Source: an uncultured Haliea sp. | Lineage (GTDB): Bacteria; Pseudomonadota; Gammaproteobacteria; Pseudomonadales; Halieaceae | Assembly (NCBI GenBank): GCA_947258585.1 | Contig: CAMYIZ010000076.1 | Location: 1 to 64,000, forward strand | Length of the DNA: 64,000 nt | Direction of reading: 5' to 3' | In this document: one piece after another, positions 1-7,407 of the stretch | How the letters are laid out: every line of letters starts with the position of its first letter | Position numbering within the stretch: the stretch's first letter is position 1 | The notes under the pieces: model-generated | Told to the model about the DNA's origin: nothing | Databases searched by the model: none | What the model saw: the letters and a program-made list of their open reading frames with translations, nothing else | Program-made: the position numbers and the translations under genes

Positions 1-214
1 GCAGGGCGAGGAGCGCAGCGACGAGTAACGCGCGCCCCGGAAAGCCCGGAAAAAGTTTTGGAGAGGTGGCCGAGTGGCTGACCCGGAGCTGGCGTAGCCA
101 GCGCAGGGAGCGCCGGAGGAACGACGGCGACCCGCAGGGCGAGGAGCGCAGCGACGAGTAACGCGCGCCCCGGAAAGCCCGGAAAAAGTTTTGGAGAGGT
201 GGCCGAGTGGCTGA
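1..214. repeat. 133-bp tandem direct repeat carrying a 5' tRNA-Ser fragment
   Basis: Bases 1-81 recur exactly at 134-214, an offset of 133 bp; the first unit begins before the window. Each unit ends with the first 22 bases of the tRNA-Ser gene (60-81 and 193-214). Only the second copy continues into a full tRNA; the first diverges after the D-arm into GC-rich sequence. The first copy is therefore a truncated tRNA fragment and should not be called as a tRNA. The unit also contains imperfect internal repeats of a gcaggg/gcgacgag type. Confidence 0.85.
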
Positions 215-282
215 AGGCGCGCCCCTGCTAAGGGCGTATAGGGTAAAACCTATCGAGGGTTCGAATCCCTCTCTCTCCGCCA
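193..282 (+). tRNA. tRNA-Ser(GCU)
   Basis: A 90-nt cloverleaf with an encoded CCA end (280-282). The acceptor arm GGAGAGG (193-199) pairs with 272-278. The anticodon loop is 225-231 with anticodon GCT at 227-229, flanked by a 5-bp stem (220-224 with 232-236). There is a long variable arm and a T-loop GGTTCGAATCC, as expected for a class II serine tRNA. It reads AGC and AGU codons. It stands alone here, followed by a terminator. Confidence 0.97.
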
Positions 283-324
283 TACAGTCTGCAGCTAAAC
301 AAGATACACGCCGAGAAACGCCCG

Positions 325-350
325 AAAGCCCGCAAATTGCGGGCTTTTTT
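325..350 (+). terminator. rho-independent terminator after tRNA-Ser
   Basis: The stem AAAGCCCGC (325-333) pairs with GCGGGCTTT (339-347) around a 5-nt loop and ends in a run of T. It lies 42 bases after the tRNA CCA end. I see no gene between it and the REP-like element at 543. Confidence 0.9.
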
Positions 351-542
351 GTATCTGAGAGAGTCTCCGATGCCGCTGGAGACCGTAATAGCCGGCCGAC
401 TGCAAAAAATATGGGCTCTCCGGCACGGCTCTCCCCACTCAACGGGGGACGTACCGGACCTCACTAAATCCTGTTGGCGATGCCTTCGGAGCGCCACACC
501 GTCCACCCACAATGAAGCTGCACCATCTTTCGGTAATTGCTC

Positions 543-594
543 GTAGGAGCGCGGTCTCCGCGCGATGAACTGGCCCGGGCCAGTGGGCTCCTAC
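543..594. repeat. REP/BIME-like palindromic element
   Basis: Outer arms GTAGGAGC (543-550) and GCTCCTAC (587-594) enclose two inner hairpins: a GCGCGG...CCGCGC stem and the 16-bp perfect palindrome ACTGGCCCGGGCCAGT (569-584). The TAGGAGC signature is typical of dispersed extragenic palindromes of pseudomonads and relatives. I found no second copy in the window. Its right arm contains the stop codon of vapC. Confidence 0.7.
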
Positions 595-1016
595 AGTAAA
601 GGCTCTGCGTGTAACCAGTTCTCCACCCTCAGCCCCGGGACTCGGGAGAATTCTCCGACATTGGCGGTGATCACTGTGAGGTCATTGGTGAGTGCGTGTG
701 CAGCGATCAGCAGATCATTCGGCCCAATGGGTGTTCCCTGATGTGTGAGGCGATGGCGTAATGATGCGTACTGATGGTCGGCAGGTGTTTCCAGTGGCAG
801 GATATCCAGTGCCGAGAGGATCAGGTCAATGCGTTCTGCAAGTTTTGCAGAGTTGGACTTGATTGCGCCGTAGCGCAGTTCTGCGGCTACGATGACGCTG
901 GTGCAGACAGTATCCTCGCCTGCCTTGGTGATCTGTGCTGCCACCGCGCCTTGCGGATTGCGGACAAGATCGGACAGGATGTTGGTATCCAGTAAATACG
1001 CCAGGGATCCAGTCAC
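591..1016 (-). CDS. vapC: PIN-domain toxin ribonuclease, VapC/FitB type
   Basis: A 141-residue single PIN domain. PIN toxins are metal-dependent RNases that stop translation. The acidic metal site is visible: Asp10 in LLDTN, Glu46 in VAAELRYG and Asp101 in PNDLLIAAHAL, followed by a strand TANVGEF. The length is normal for the family. The start overlaps the end of the upstream antitoxin by 4 bp (ATGA), so the two are translationally coupled. The TAG stop lies inside the REP-like element, so the last residues may differ from relatives. The pair looks intact, in contrast to its decayed neighbours. Confidence 0.92.
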   Translation of the reverse strand: MTGSLAYLLDTNILSDLVRNPQGAVAAQITKAGEDTVCTSVIVAAELRYGAIKSNSAKLAERIDLILSALDILPLETPADHQYASLRHRLTHQGTPIGPNDLLIAAHALTNDLTVITANVGEFSRVPGLRVENWLHAEPLL

Positions 1017-1255
1017 AGCTGAACGTCATCCAGTGGAGGCAGGTCATCATCGATATCGGGGAAGGGTTCAGTCAAGGGATCGAGAGATGCCAGCAGCGCC
1101 AGCAGCCTGCCTTTACGGATTGGCTCCACGATCAGCCGATCACCTTCCTTGCGGATGATGGCTTCCTGACCCTCCAACTCGAACTCGCGAGGGATGCGCA
1201 GGGCCTGGTTGCGCCCGTTGCGAAAGAGGCGTACGTGGCGTTCGGAAGTTGACAT
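1013..1255 (-). CDS. vapB: VapB-type antitoxin (AbrB/SpoVT fold)
   Basis: An 80-residue antitoxin. The N-terminal half (RHVRLFRNGRNQALRIPREFE) has the pattern of AbrB-like DNA-binding VapB proteins. The acidic C-terminus (PFPDIDDDLPPLDDVQL) is suited to bind the toxin. I chose the ATG at 1255 and not one 27 bases upstream (1282) because an AGAGG motif lies 8 bases before it. Such antitoxins usually repress their own operon; no operator palindrome was resolved. Confidence 0.88.
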   Translation of the reverse strand: MSTSERHVRLFRNGRNQALRIPREFELEGQEAIIRKEGDRLIVEPIRKGRLLALLASLDPLTEPFPDIDDDLPPLDDVQL

Positions 1256-1449
1256 TCGAATATCCTCTGGCTTATCGGGCATATGTCAAAGCCTATGCCC
1301 GCAGGTCCAGTAAGTCAACCCATCCTGTAAGTGTGCGATATAACAGCGTTATCGCGGTAAACCATGTGCATATGGGATCACCATGGGATTCCGTGGCGCG
1401 AGAGGAGAATTGTACCGCAGAGCGCTTTAAATTGAATGTCGGCGCCGGA

Positions 1450-1648
1450 GGTTGAGACGCCTTCGGAAGTCCCGCCTGCTTCAGCACCGCGTTTGCGTTA
1501 TGGCGTGAAAGGACTTGCCGTCCACGGTGAAGTTTACGCCGGTGATGGGGCTGTACCATATCTCATGGTCGCCCTTTCCGGGGCGGACAAAGCGGCAGTC
1601 CGCTTTCTTGAGGTGGGACTTCACCCTCGTTTAGGACTGCGGTGCCAC
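1450..1648 (-). pseudogene. broken HicA-type mRNA interferase toxin
   Basis: Read on the minus strand, codons from a GTG at 1648 give VAPQS, a stop, then TR-VKSHLKKADCRFVRPG and KGDHEIWYSPITGVNFTVDGK. After one missing base the neighbouring frame continues LSRHNANAVLKQAGLPKAS. KGDHEIWYSPI and SRHxANAVLKQAGLPKA are diagnostic of a HicA family. The copy carries a premature TAA near the start and a 1-base deletion, so it cannot make full toxin. It directly follows the hicB-like remnant, the normal gene order. Confidence 0.75.
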
Positions 1649-1649
1649 C

Positions 1650-1890
1650 TCAGCAAGCCAGAGAGGCGCGCTGCTCGCTGTGGATAAGAAGCTCCTGGGG
1701 AGCGAGGCCTTTGTCCGGGCGCAGCCCGTTGAGTTCGAGCTGCTCTGGGAGCATCACGCGGAGCTTCCGCAGTAGATCCTCCTGTGTGGCGGCCTCCGTC
1801 GCCAATCCGGGCACGTCCTCACTGGTAGCGGTCCAAACACCTTGGTGTCTTCATCCCACACCGCGTTGATATGGAGGACAGGAGCGCCTG
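1650..1890 (-). pseudogene. broken HicB-like (DUF1902) antitoxin
   Basis: The minus strand encodes HINAVWDEDTKV. After a frame change in the GTGTTTGG stretch it continues TATSEDVPGLATEAATQED and LLRKLRVMLPEQLELNG, down to a TGA at 1650-1652. AVWDE and SEDVPGL...ELLELNG-type endings are hallmarks of DUF1902 HicB-like antitoxins that pair with HicA. The frame change (two extra bases or one lost) inactivates it. The true start is not recognisable. Upstream, 1890-2160 shows nothing I can assign. Confidence 0.7.
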
Positions 1891-2159
1891 TACGAGTTAC
1901 GCCGATCATCTTCACACAACTACCCCGGCTGGTGGATTTGAGGGATTGTATGTAGACACCGAGACCCCCAGTCTGGTTCAGATGTTCCATTCTAGCAACC
2001 AGGAGGGCTCCAGGGCACCACTGGATAGGCGTACAGACCTTGTGGAGCGGCAACCATAGTGTGGTGGGCTCTTGCGACCGCACAATGGGTGCTCCTGAAG
2101 GAATGGATTGACGCTATGAAACGATGCCCGCTATGTCGCCAGGAGGCGGTAATTTCCCA

Positions 2160-2331
2160 CAGGGAGTCAGTCAGAGCCTTTTGACTATTGGCGCTTCGAA
2201 TAGCACTCGGAGTCTCCAGACCCCCAGATATCCTTTTACAAAAGATGGGCGGGACGTCCGGTTTCGGCTCGGACGTATTCGAGTGCCTCCCGTTGGTCTT
2301 TCTGGCCAAGTTCAAAAAAGCTTTCAGGCAT
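2160..2331 (-). pseudogene. 5' remnant of an AbiEii-type nucleotidyltransferase toxin
   Basis: The ATG at 2331 overlaps the last 8 bases of the DUF6088 gene. The frame reads MPESFFELGQKDQREALEY, VRAETGRPAHLL, an in-frame TAA, then KDIWG; another frame continues VWRLRVLFEAPIVKRL. This is the start of AbiEii/AbiGii nucleotidyltransferase toxins (EKDIWVVWTLRxLFExPI). A stop, a frameshift and loss of everything downstream, including the catalytic GGTSLSK region, leave it dead. Confidence 0.7.
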
Positions 2332-2920
2332 GCGCCGCTTCCTTTCCGATTGCCTGTGCCATCCAGGAAGGCAGAGCAGCGCGGGCCGAGGTCAACGCTT
2401 TCCATTCAGCCGGGGGAAGAGTGCGATGCAGCGATGCCAAGGATGCATCGGCATGTGCCGATCCGATCCAGGCCAACGCCCGGACAGCGTCGCCGGCAGG
2501 CCGTGTTCCAAGAACCAACATCCAGCGGGGGGCATGCTTGACCAAGACTTCCCCTTTACCCAGCTTGAGCATTTGAGTGCGACCGGAAGTCAAGTAAACC
2601 TCTTTGATGGGTACCTGCTGTGTCAGGCCCAGAGCGTTAGCGGAGTTTGCGCCGTGCCGAACCACGGTTTCACCGCTTCGCTTTGCCAGTGAGCTTATGA
2701 CCTTTTCAGGCGCGGGTGCGCGAGTCCCGAACCTGCTTGAAACCGGGGCAACGTAGGTGCCGCGTGCCACGCGCATCAGCTTGCCTCCCTTGGTCAGCCG
2801 TGAGAACGCCTGATCAACAGCGGCTCGGCTTCCGAGATGCAGGAATTCTTTAGGCGCTAGCATGCCACCCTCGGGGAGGGAGCGGGCATGTCGAAGGATG
2901 GTTTCGGGTAAGGTCCTCAT
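2324..2920 (-). CDS. DUF6088 / AbiEi-type antitoxin
   Basis: A 198-residue protein with an N-terminal winged-helix half (RTLPETILRHARSLPEGGML, then a LGSRAAVDQAFSRLTKGGKLMRVARGTYV recognition-helix and wing pattern), as in type IV antitoxins of the AbiEi group and DUF6088. The ATG at 2920 is preferred over one at 2971 because GAGGTG lies 6 bases before it. The frame is intact, yet its toxin partner just downstream is destroyed: an orphan antitoxin. Type IV antitoxins repress their own promoter, and the protein may still do so. Confidence 0.82.
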   Translation of the reverse strand: MRTLPETILRHARSLPEGGMLAPKEFLHLGSRAAVDQAFSRLTKGGKLMRVARGTYVAPVSSRFGTRAPAPEKVISSLAKRSGETVVRHGANSANALGLTQQVPIKEVYLTSGRTQMLKLGKGEVLVKHAPRWMLVLGTRPAGDAVRALAWIGSAHADASLASLHRTLPPAEWKALTSARAALPSWMAQAIGKEAAHA

Positions 2921-3929
2921 TGGTTTCACCTCTACATAATGTAAGAAATCTATATGAGTTTCTGACATCATGGAACTACATTGGTTCTGTACTCCTGGTC
3001 AAAAGGGGGTTGGAGAGGTTGAGGGCTTTGGCTTTTTTGATCGCATGGAGTTTGCACCAGGATGGTGCGTGATCGTTATGACGCCCTTGTGGACCAGCAG
3101 TAAAATTCGAAGGCGGTGGCATTGGGGTTTGGTGTAGTTGGTTGTAGTAGTAACTTAACTACTACAACTACAACAACCGAAAACCCGGCGGCGCTCACGC
3201 CGACTTTCCCGGCATGCCACAAAAACCCGTTCCGACCTGGGCGGACTAAGTGGTGCCAGTGGCACCATAAACCGCGTCGGGAGCGGGCGGACTTTCCCGT
3301 GTTGGAGGCGTCGCACGCCATCGAGTCAAGTCGCACGGTCCTGTCATATGGCCACAAACGCCGACCGGTGGTGAAGGGGTTTTTACCTTATCGGCTGCAG
3401 CCCTCGCTGTTCTGCCCCTGGGATTACCCGAGTGCCAGGCCCGCCATCGTCACTAGCAAGCGCAGCGGGGTAGTGACGAGGGCTCGGAACCCAGAAAGTA
3501 CGACGCCGCCAGGCGGATTTTCGGCAGGACGCGCGCGTGACGGGTTCGTAGACTGGCCACCGTAGACCGAATTACCCGTGGCCACTGCGGATCAGTGGCA
3601 CAGAGGGCGCCCGACCTCGACCCTTCGGTCAAAACGGGCCCGTGCGTCCAGGACTGCAATCGGCGCACCGACCTTAGGGTCGTCAGTCCATTCTCCACGC
3701 CATCGACTTGCCTCACTTACTTAAGATCACTCGGATAGACTCTCAGGAGTCTGCTTTATGCAAGACACGCTATGTCTATTGCTAGTTGAAAAAGTGCTAT
3801 AGGGTCTAGTCTGCTGTCGTCTGCCTTGACTGCCCATACCCTGAGTCTGGGGAATCTGGCCAGGCTTGCTGCGGGTGGTGAACTTTGAGCTTCACCTTTT
3901 GCGTTACCTTTTAAATTTGGAGATAGGCG
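2921..3929. other. about 1 kb without a recognisable gene
   Basis: No frame on either strand shows a known domain, a ribosome site or convincing codon bias. The stretch contains a trinucleotide-rich hairpin (3141-3168), a small palindrome around 3251-3267 and a hairpin AGACTC/GAGTCT (3737-3752). The last 60 bases lead into the small exported peptide gene. It is probably eroded DNA of the same island as the toxin-antitoxin remnants. Confidence 0.55.
3141..3168. repeat. trinucleotide-rich perfect hairpin
   Basis: GTTGTAGTAGT (3141-3151) and ACTACTACAAC (3158-3168) form an 11-bp perfect stem with a 6-base loop, embedded in a GTT/GTA-rich strand that switches to ACT/ACA. There is no T-run, so a classical terminator is unlikely. 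Confidence 0.7.
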
Positions 3930-4064
3930 ATGAGAAAAATAATACTGATGCTGTCACTGGTTCTTTTCACCTCAACAGTTCTCGCTCACAGTGGCGGTTG
4001 TCGGAAAGACAGTCCTCCAGGTCAGTGCTGTCACGCCGGTTCAGAGCCTTATCATTGCCATTGA
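3930..4064 (+). CDS. 44-residue exported YHYH-type peptide
   Basis: A small gene of 44 codons. Residues 1-19 (MRKIILMLSLVLFTSTVLA) form a clean Sec signal peptide with an LA-H cleavage site. The predicted mature part is about 25 residues: HSGGCRKDSPPGQCCHAG then SEPYHCH. It ends in the Y-H-C-H motif and has a C-H pair, as in small periplasmic YHYH-type proteins (AHSGG...GCH...YHCH). The His/Cys-rich tail suggests metal binding, but no function is established. A GGAG lies about 8 bases before the ATG. Confidence 0.75.
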   Translation: MRKIILMLSLVLFTSTVLAHSGGCRKDSPPGQCCHAGSEPYHCH

Positions 4065-4077
4065 CAGAAAATAGCCC

Positions 4078-4106
4078 GCAGCTAGGAGGTGTATCCCCCT
4101 AGCTGC
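4078..4106 (+). terminator. hairpin, probable terminator between convergent genes
   Basis: GCAGCTAGG (4078-4086) pairs with CCTAGCTGC (4098-4106), 13 bases after the YHYH peptide stop and before the end of the convergent symporter gene. There is no good T-run on either side, so its efficiency is uncertain. Confidence 0.55.
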
Positions 4107-4223
4107 GCCGCTTCCGCGGAGTATGAAAGCGCTCAGCGTAATCGAACACGTCAGACCTTCCGATATCCCGTGGCGGGTGCGGGCGTTCGCGCCGCGCACT
4201 TAGAGCAGGCGCAGGAAACGCAT

Positions 4224-5837
4224 CTAGAATAGGGCGAGAGTAGCCACCAGCAACACAAACCACCCGAGTAACCAGCCGTAGCGGGGCAGCCAGTTCACGG
4301 CGAAGCCGAACTGCGAGTACCGGCGGGGGCTCCAGACCAGCAGTGTGAGATCTTGCACCGGCCTGGCGCCGGTAAAGCTGACACCGTAGCCCACGGCCAC
4401 CGTCGCAAAAAAGCCAAGGACATTCCACCAGAGCCACGAAAGCTGCGGCACGAACTGCCAGCAGAACAGATTGAGGGCGAATCCCGCGGCAAGCCCGGCC
4501 CTGGCGCCACGCCCGTTGCAATGCCGGCTCAGGACGCCGAGAGCGAACACACCCAGCACCGGGCCGTTGATCAGCGACCCTATCTTGTTGATCGCAACCA
4601 GTACCGTGTCGGCTATCTGCCCCACGTAGAAGGCCATTGTCAGGGTGGTCGCGCCCCAGGCAAAGGTGAGCAGCCGCGAGTAAAGCAACTCGCGGACATC
4701 TGACCAGCTGGCGCCGGAATGCAGGCGGCGCACGAAATCTTCCATCGTTGTGGCGCTGAGGCTATTGATGACGCTGTCCAAAGACGACATGGCAGCGGCG
4801 AAGAGCGCGACCAGTGCAATGCCGACGATGCCCGTGGGCAATTGCTGGAGCATGTACAGTGGAACGGCGAGATTGTAGTTTGGCGTATCGCCATTTTTCG
4901 GCAAGTTGGCGATGAACTCCGGTTCACCCGCAGCGTACACGGCGAGCGCGGCACCAATCAGGCAGTACAGCAGTACCAGTGGAAACCTGAGCAGGCCATT
5001 GATGAACAGCGCCCGGTTACCGTCGTCCACAGTGCGGGCGCACAGCTCCCGCTGTACCTGGCTCTGGTCGCAGCCATAATAGGAAACGTAGAGAAAGATG
5101 CCGCCGAAGAGCATGGGCCAGAACGCAAAGTCGTAGCCATCTCCCAGGCCATGATGGGCAAAGTCCAGAGCGGTTTTCCGCTCCTGTGGCAAACCGGCCA
5201 TGAGTTGATCAAAACCCCCGATCGCATTCAGTAGCAGAGCAAACAACAGCAGCAGTACCAGCACCAGAATGATCATCTGTATCACGTCACTGTAAATGAC
5301 GGCGCGAATGCCGCCCAGGACGTCATAGATCACAGTCATGACCCCCAGCAGCATGACCGACCAGAAAAACGAGAGACCGGAGATCAGCTCGACCACCAGG
5401 GAAATGCTGTATACCGTCACAGCCGTGGCAAAGGCGCGCAATACCTGAAAGATGCCACTTAGCCAGAGGCGGGTAGACAAGTCGAAGCGCCGTTCCAGGT
5501 AGTCATACACCGAGATGAGTGACAGATTGCGGAACAGTGGCAGGAGAAACACCATGACCACGACCATGGCGATTGGAACCGCCAGTTCGTATTGCAACCA
5601 GATCAAGCCACCACCTGCGGCGAACGCCACGAACGCCGGCGCACCGAGGATACTGTTGGTGGAACATTGTGTCGCCATGATGGATATGGCGATGGGCCAG
5701 GCACCCGTCTGCCGGCCGGCGACATAGTAGTCTCCACGCGAATGCTGGGAACGTGACAACCAGGCGCTGAGTGCGATCAAGCCAGCGAGATAGCTACCAA
5801 TAATGGCCCAGTCAATGGCGGTAACCAGGCTATTCAT
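4224..5837 (-). CDS. sodium:solute symporter (SSS family)
   Basis: A 537-residue inner-membrane transporter with 13-14 hydrophobic segments. The SSS pattern is clear from the first helix onward: GDYYVAGRQTGAWPIAISIMATQCSTNS, then GLIWLQYELAVP, and AAMSSLDSVINSLSATTMEDF in the Na-binding helix. The substrate cannot be read from the sequence; the family includes sugar, amino-acid and organic-acid importers. It is last in a minus-strand operon after the enoyl-CoA hydratase and the phosphotransferase, driven from the operator region at 8366. That suggests it imports the substrate, or a fragment of it, for this catabolic locus. The ATG lacks a strong ribosome site. Confidence 0.9.
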   Translation of the reverse strand: MNSLVTAIDWAIIGSYLAGLIALSAWLSRSQHSRGDYYVAGRQTGAWPIAISIMATQCSTNSILGAPAFVAFAAGGGLIWLQYELAVPIAMVVVMVFLLPLFRNLSLISVYDYLERRFDLSTRLWLSGIFQVLRAFATAVTVYSISLVVELISGLSFFWSVMLLGVMTVIYDVLGGIRAVIYSDVIQMIILVLVLLLLFALLLNAIGGFDQLMAGLPQERKTALDFAHHGLGDGYDFAFWPMLFGGIFLYVSYYGCDQSQVQRELCARTVDDGNRALFINGLLRFPLVLLYCLIGAALAVYAAGEPEFIANLPKNGDTPNYNLAVPLYMLQQLPTGIVGIALVALFAAAMSSLDSVINSLSATTMEDFVRRLHSGASWSDVRELLYSRLLTFAWGATTLTMAFYVGQIADTVLVAINKIGSLINGPVLGVFALGVLSRHCNGRGARAGLAAGFALNLFCWQFVPQLSWLWWNVLGFFATVAVGYGVSFTGARPVQDLTLLVWSPRRYSQFGFAVNWLPRYGWLLGWFVLLVATLALF

Positions 5838-5903
5838 GGTTATACATTGGTCTCCCGATTTACCGGAGGCCGATCCTGGCGCCGCAGAAGCGGTCCAGCT
5901 CGG

Positions 5904-7322
5904 TCAGGGCCCGGCAAGTGCCGAATAGCGGGGCTGATCGATGTACAGTTGCCCGGCAACCGTCAGCCGCAGGTGATCTGCGAGACCGGGTGACGCCAGC
6001 GGGAGGCCGGAGCGCAGTGCCTCGGCCAGTTTCCAGCGCAGTTGGTCGAGCTCGCCGGTGCCCACCAGCCCCTGGAGCCGCTCCTGTTCCGCCAGGGCGA
6101 GGCGCGGTCCGTAGAGAAATTCGCGCTGGGCGATGCCCAGCGAGTTTGCGGCGACCTTGGCGAGGAAGGAGAAATGGCTGTTGGCACTGGCGGCGACGTC
6201 GTCTGTCAGAAATGTCCGCACCCCCTCCAGGAGCTCGGCGGGCATCGGCAATTGGGTGCCCTTGTCCAGTTCAGTAGCCTCCGGCAGCTCGAACTTGCCG
6301 GGCATCAGCAGGTTCACGCAATCCATTTGTGCTTCCGATGAACGCCGGCCAATTACCGGCCGTTCCAGGCTGGGTGTTTCCCCGCTGCGCCAGGTTGAGG
6401 CCATGGCGAGTGTGGTGATTGACCACCAGAAGGAGCCGAAAACCTGCCAGAAACGCAGGTCTTCCCGGCTGATCTCGACGCCGGAGACTGCCTGGTAGCC
6501 GGCGAGCAGGTCCTCGACCGTACCAAAACCACCCACAGGCAGCTCGGTTTTACCAAACCGCCAGGAATTGACGCAGAGCCAGCCCAGGTCGCGGACCGGG
6601 TCCCCGATCTGGGTGAGTTCCCAGTCCAGCACCGCGTGCAGGCCGCTCTCGTTGATCATCAGGTTGCCATTGCGAAAATCGCCGTGTACCAGAGTCTGGC
6701 GCGAATTCTCGGGCAGGTTTTCCAGCAGCCAGCGCGCGCTGTAATCGATCATGGGCGCGGGCACGTTTAGACCCTGGTACCAATCCCAGGTCTCCTGTAC
6801 CAGAACCGCAGGGCTGACCGTGGGCAAGCGCTGGCGCAGGTCGGCATCGATGTCGATAGCGTGCAGGCGGGCCAGGGTTTCGCCGCACTGACGGGCCAGA
6901 TGGGGCCTGATATCCGCGAATTTTTCCGACTTTACGATACGCTGGCCCAGGGTTTCGCCCTCCAGCCATGCCATCAGAAATCCCTCGCCGAGTTCGTCGC
7001 TCTCAGTCAGTACATGCATGACGCTCGGCACGGGGATGCCGGCTTTTGCAGCCATTTGCAGCAGGCGTGCCTCTGTGTCCAGGCCAATCTCGCTGAGGGT
7101 GGTCCCGCCCAGCTGTGTCGGTGGGCAGCGGCGTAACGCGAACTGCCGATCGCCCTGGTCCGTCGAGACCAGAATGCGAAACGTCTCCTGGCTGGCACCG
7201 GCGGTCAGTTTCTGGCATTCCTGCAGCTGGCGGAATCCTTCGATCTTGCCTGCCAACAGGGCTTGCAGAGCGCTTGAAAAAGCGGGGTCCAGGGTGGTTT
7301 CGTTGCGGGTCTCCGAGGTCAT
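5904..7322 (-). CDS. APH-type phosphotransferase fused to a DUF6285 domain
   Basis: 472 residues. The N-terminal two-thirds is an aminoglycoside-phosphotransferase-like kinase fold of the ACAD10/acyl-CoA dehydrogenase-associated kind. It has a nucleotide loop (ECQKLTAGASQETFRI), catalytic VHGDFRNGNLMIN near residue 210 and metal-binding VLDWELTQIGDPVRDLGW. The last ~110 residues (PAELLEGVRTFLTDD...YIDQPRYSALAG) match DUF6285, often encoded beside these kinases. The ATG at 7322 has AAGGA 7 bases upstream and is preferred to one at 7361. Such kinases are thought to phosphorylate hydroxy-acyl compounds before dehydration; the substrate here is unknown. Confidence 0.85.
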   Translation of the reverse strand: MTSETRNETTLDPAFSSALQALLAGKIEGFRQLQECQKLTAGASQETFRILVSTDQGDRQFALRRCPPTQLGGTTLSEIGLDTEARLLQMAAKAGIPVPSVMHVLTESDELGEGFLMAWLEGETLGQRIVKSEKFADIRPHLARQCGETLARLHAIDIDADLRQRLPTVSPAVLVQETWDWYQGLNVPAPMIDYSARWLLENLPENSRQTLVHGDFRNGNLMINESGLHAVLDWELTQIGDPVRDLGWLCVNSWRFGKTELPVGGFGTVEDLLAGYQAVSGVEISREDLRFWQVFGSFWWSITTLAMASTWRSGETPSLERPVIGRRSSEAQMDCVNLLMPGKFELPEATELDKGTQLPMPAELLEGVRTFLTDDVAASANSHFSFLAKVAANSLGIAQREFLYGPRLALAEQERLQGLVGTGELDQLRWKLAEALRSGLPLASPGLADHLRLTVAGQLYIDQPRYSALAGP

Positions 7323-7407
7323 GCCAAATCCTTGTCCGGTAGCGGGTTTTGCGGATGGCATGATAACGCGTTGCTACAGGAATTTTGAGATAAATAACCA
7401 GCAACGC

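Noticed and set aside
60..81. A second tRNA-Ser gene upstream of the complete one
   Set aside because: Only the first 22 bases match; the anticodon arm, variable arm and T-arm are absent.
1..214. CRISPR array from the repeated units at the left end
   Set aside because: The unit is 133 bp with only two copies visible, contains a tRNA fragment and has no spacer pattern or cas genes.
2116..2184. A 22-codon plus-strand frame reading MKRCPLCRQEAVIS, like a zinc ribbon
   Set aside because: It is too short, without a ribosome site, and lies opposite the AbiEii remnant; probably chance.
3116..3565. A 149-codon plus-strand frame starting in the trinucleotide hairpin
   Set aside because: No ribosome site, no domain and low-complexity start (a run of Thr from the repeat); most likely not coding.
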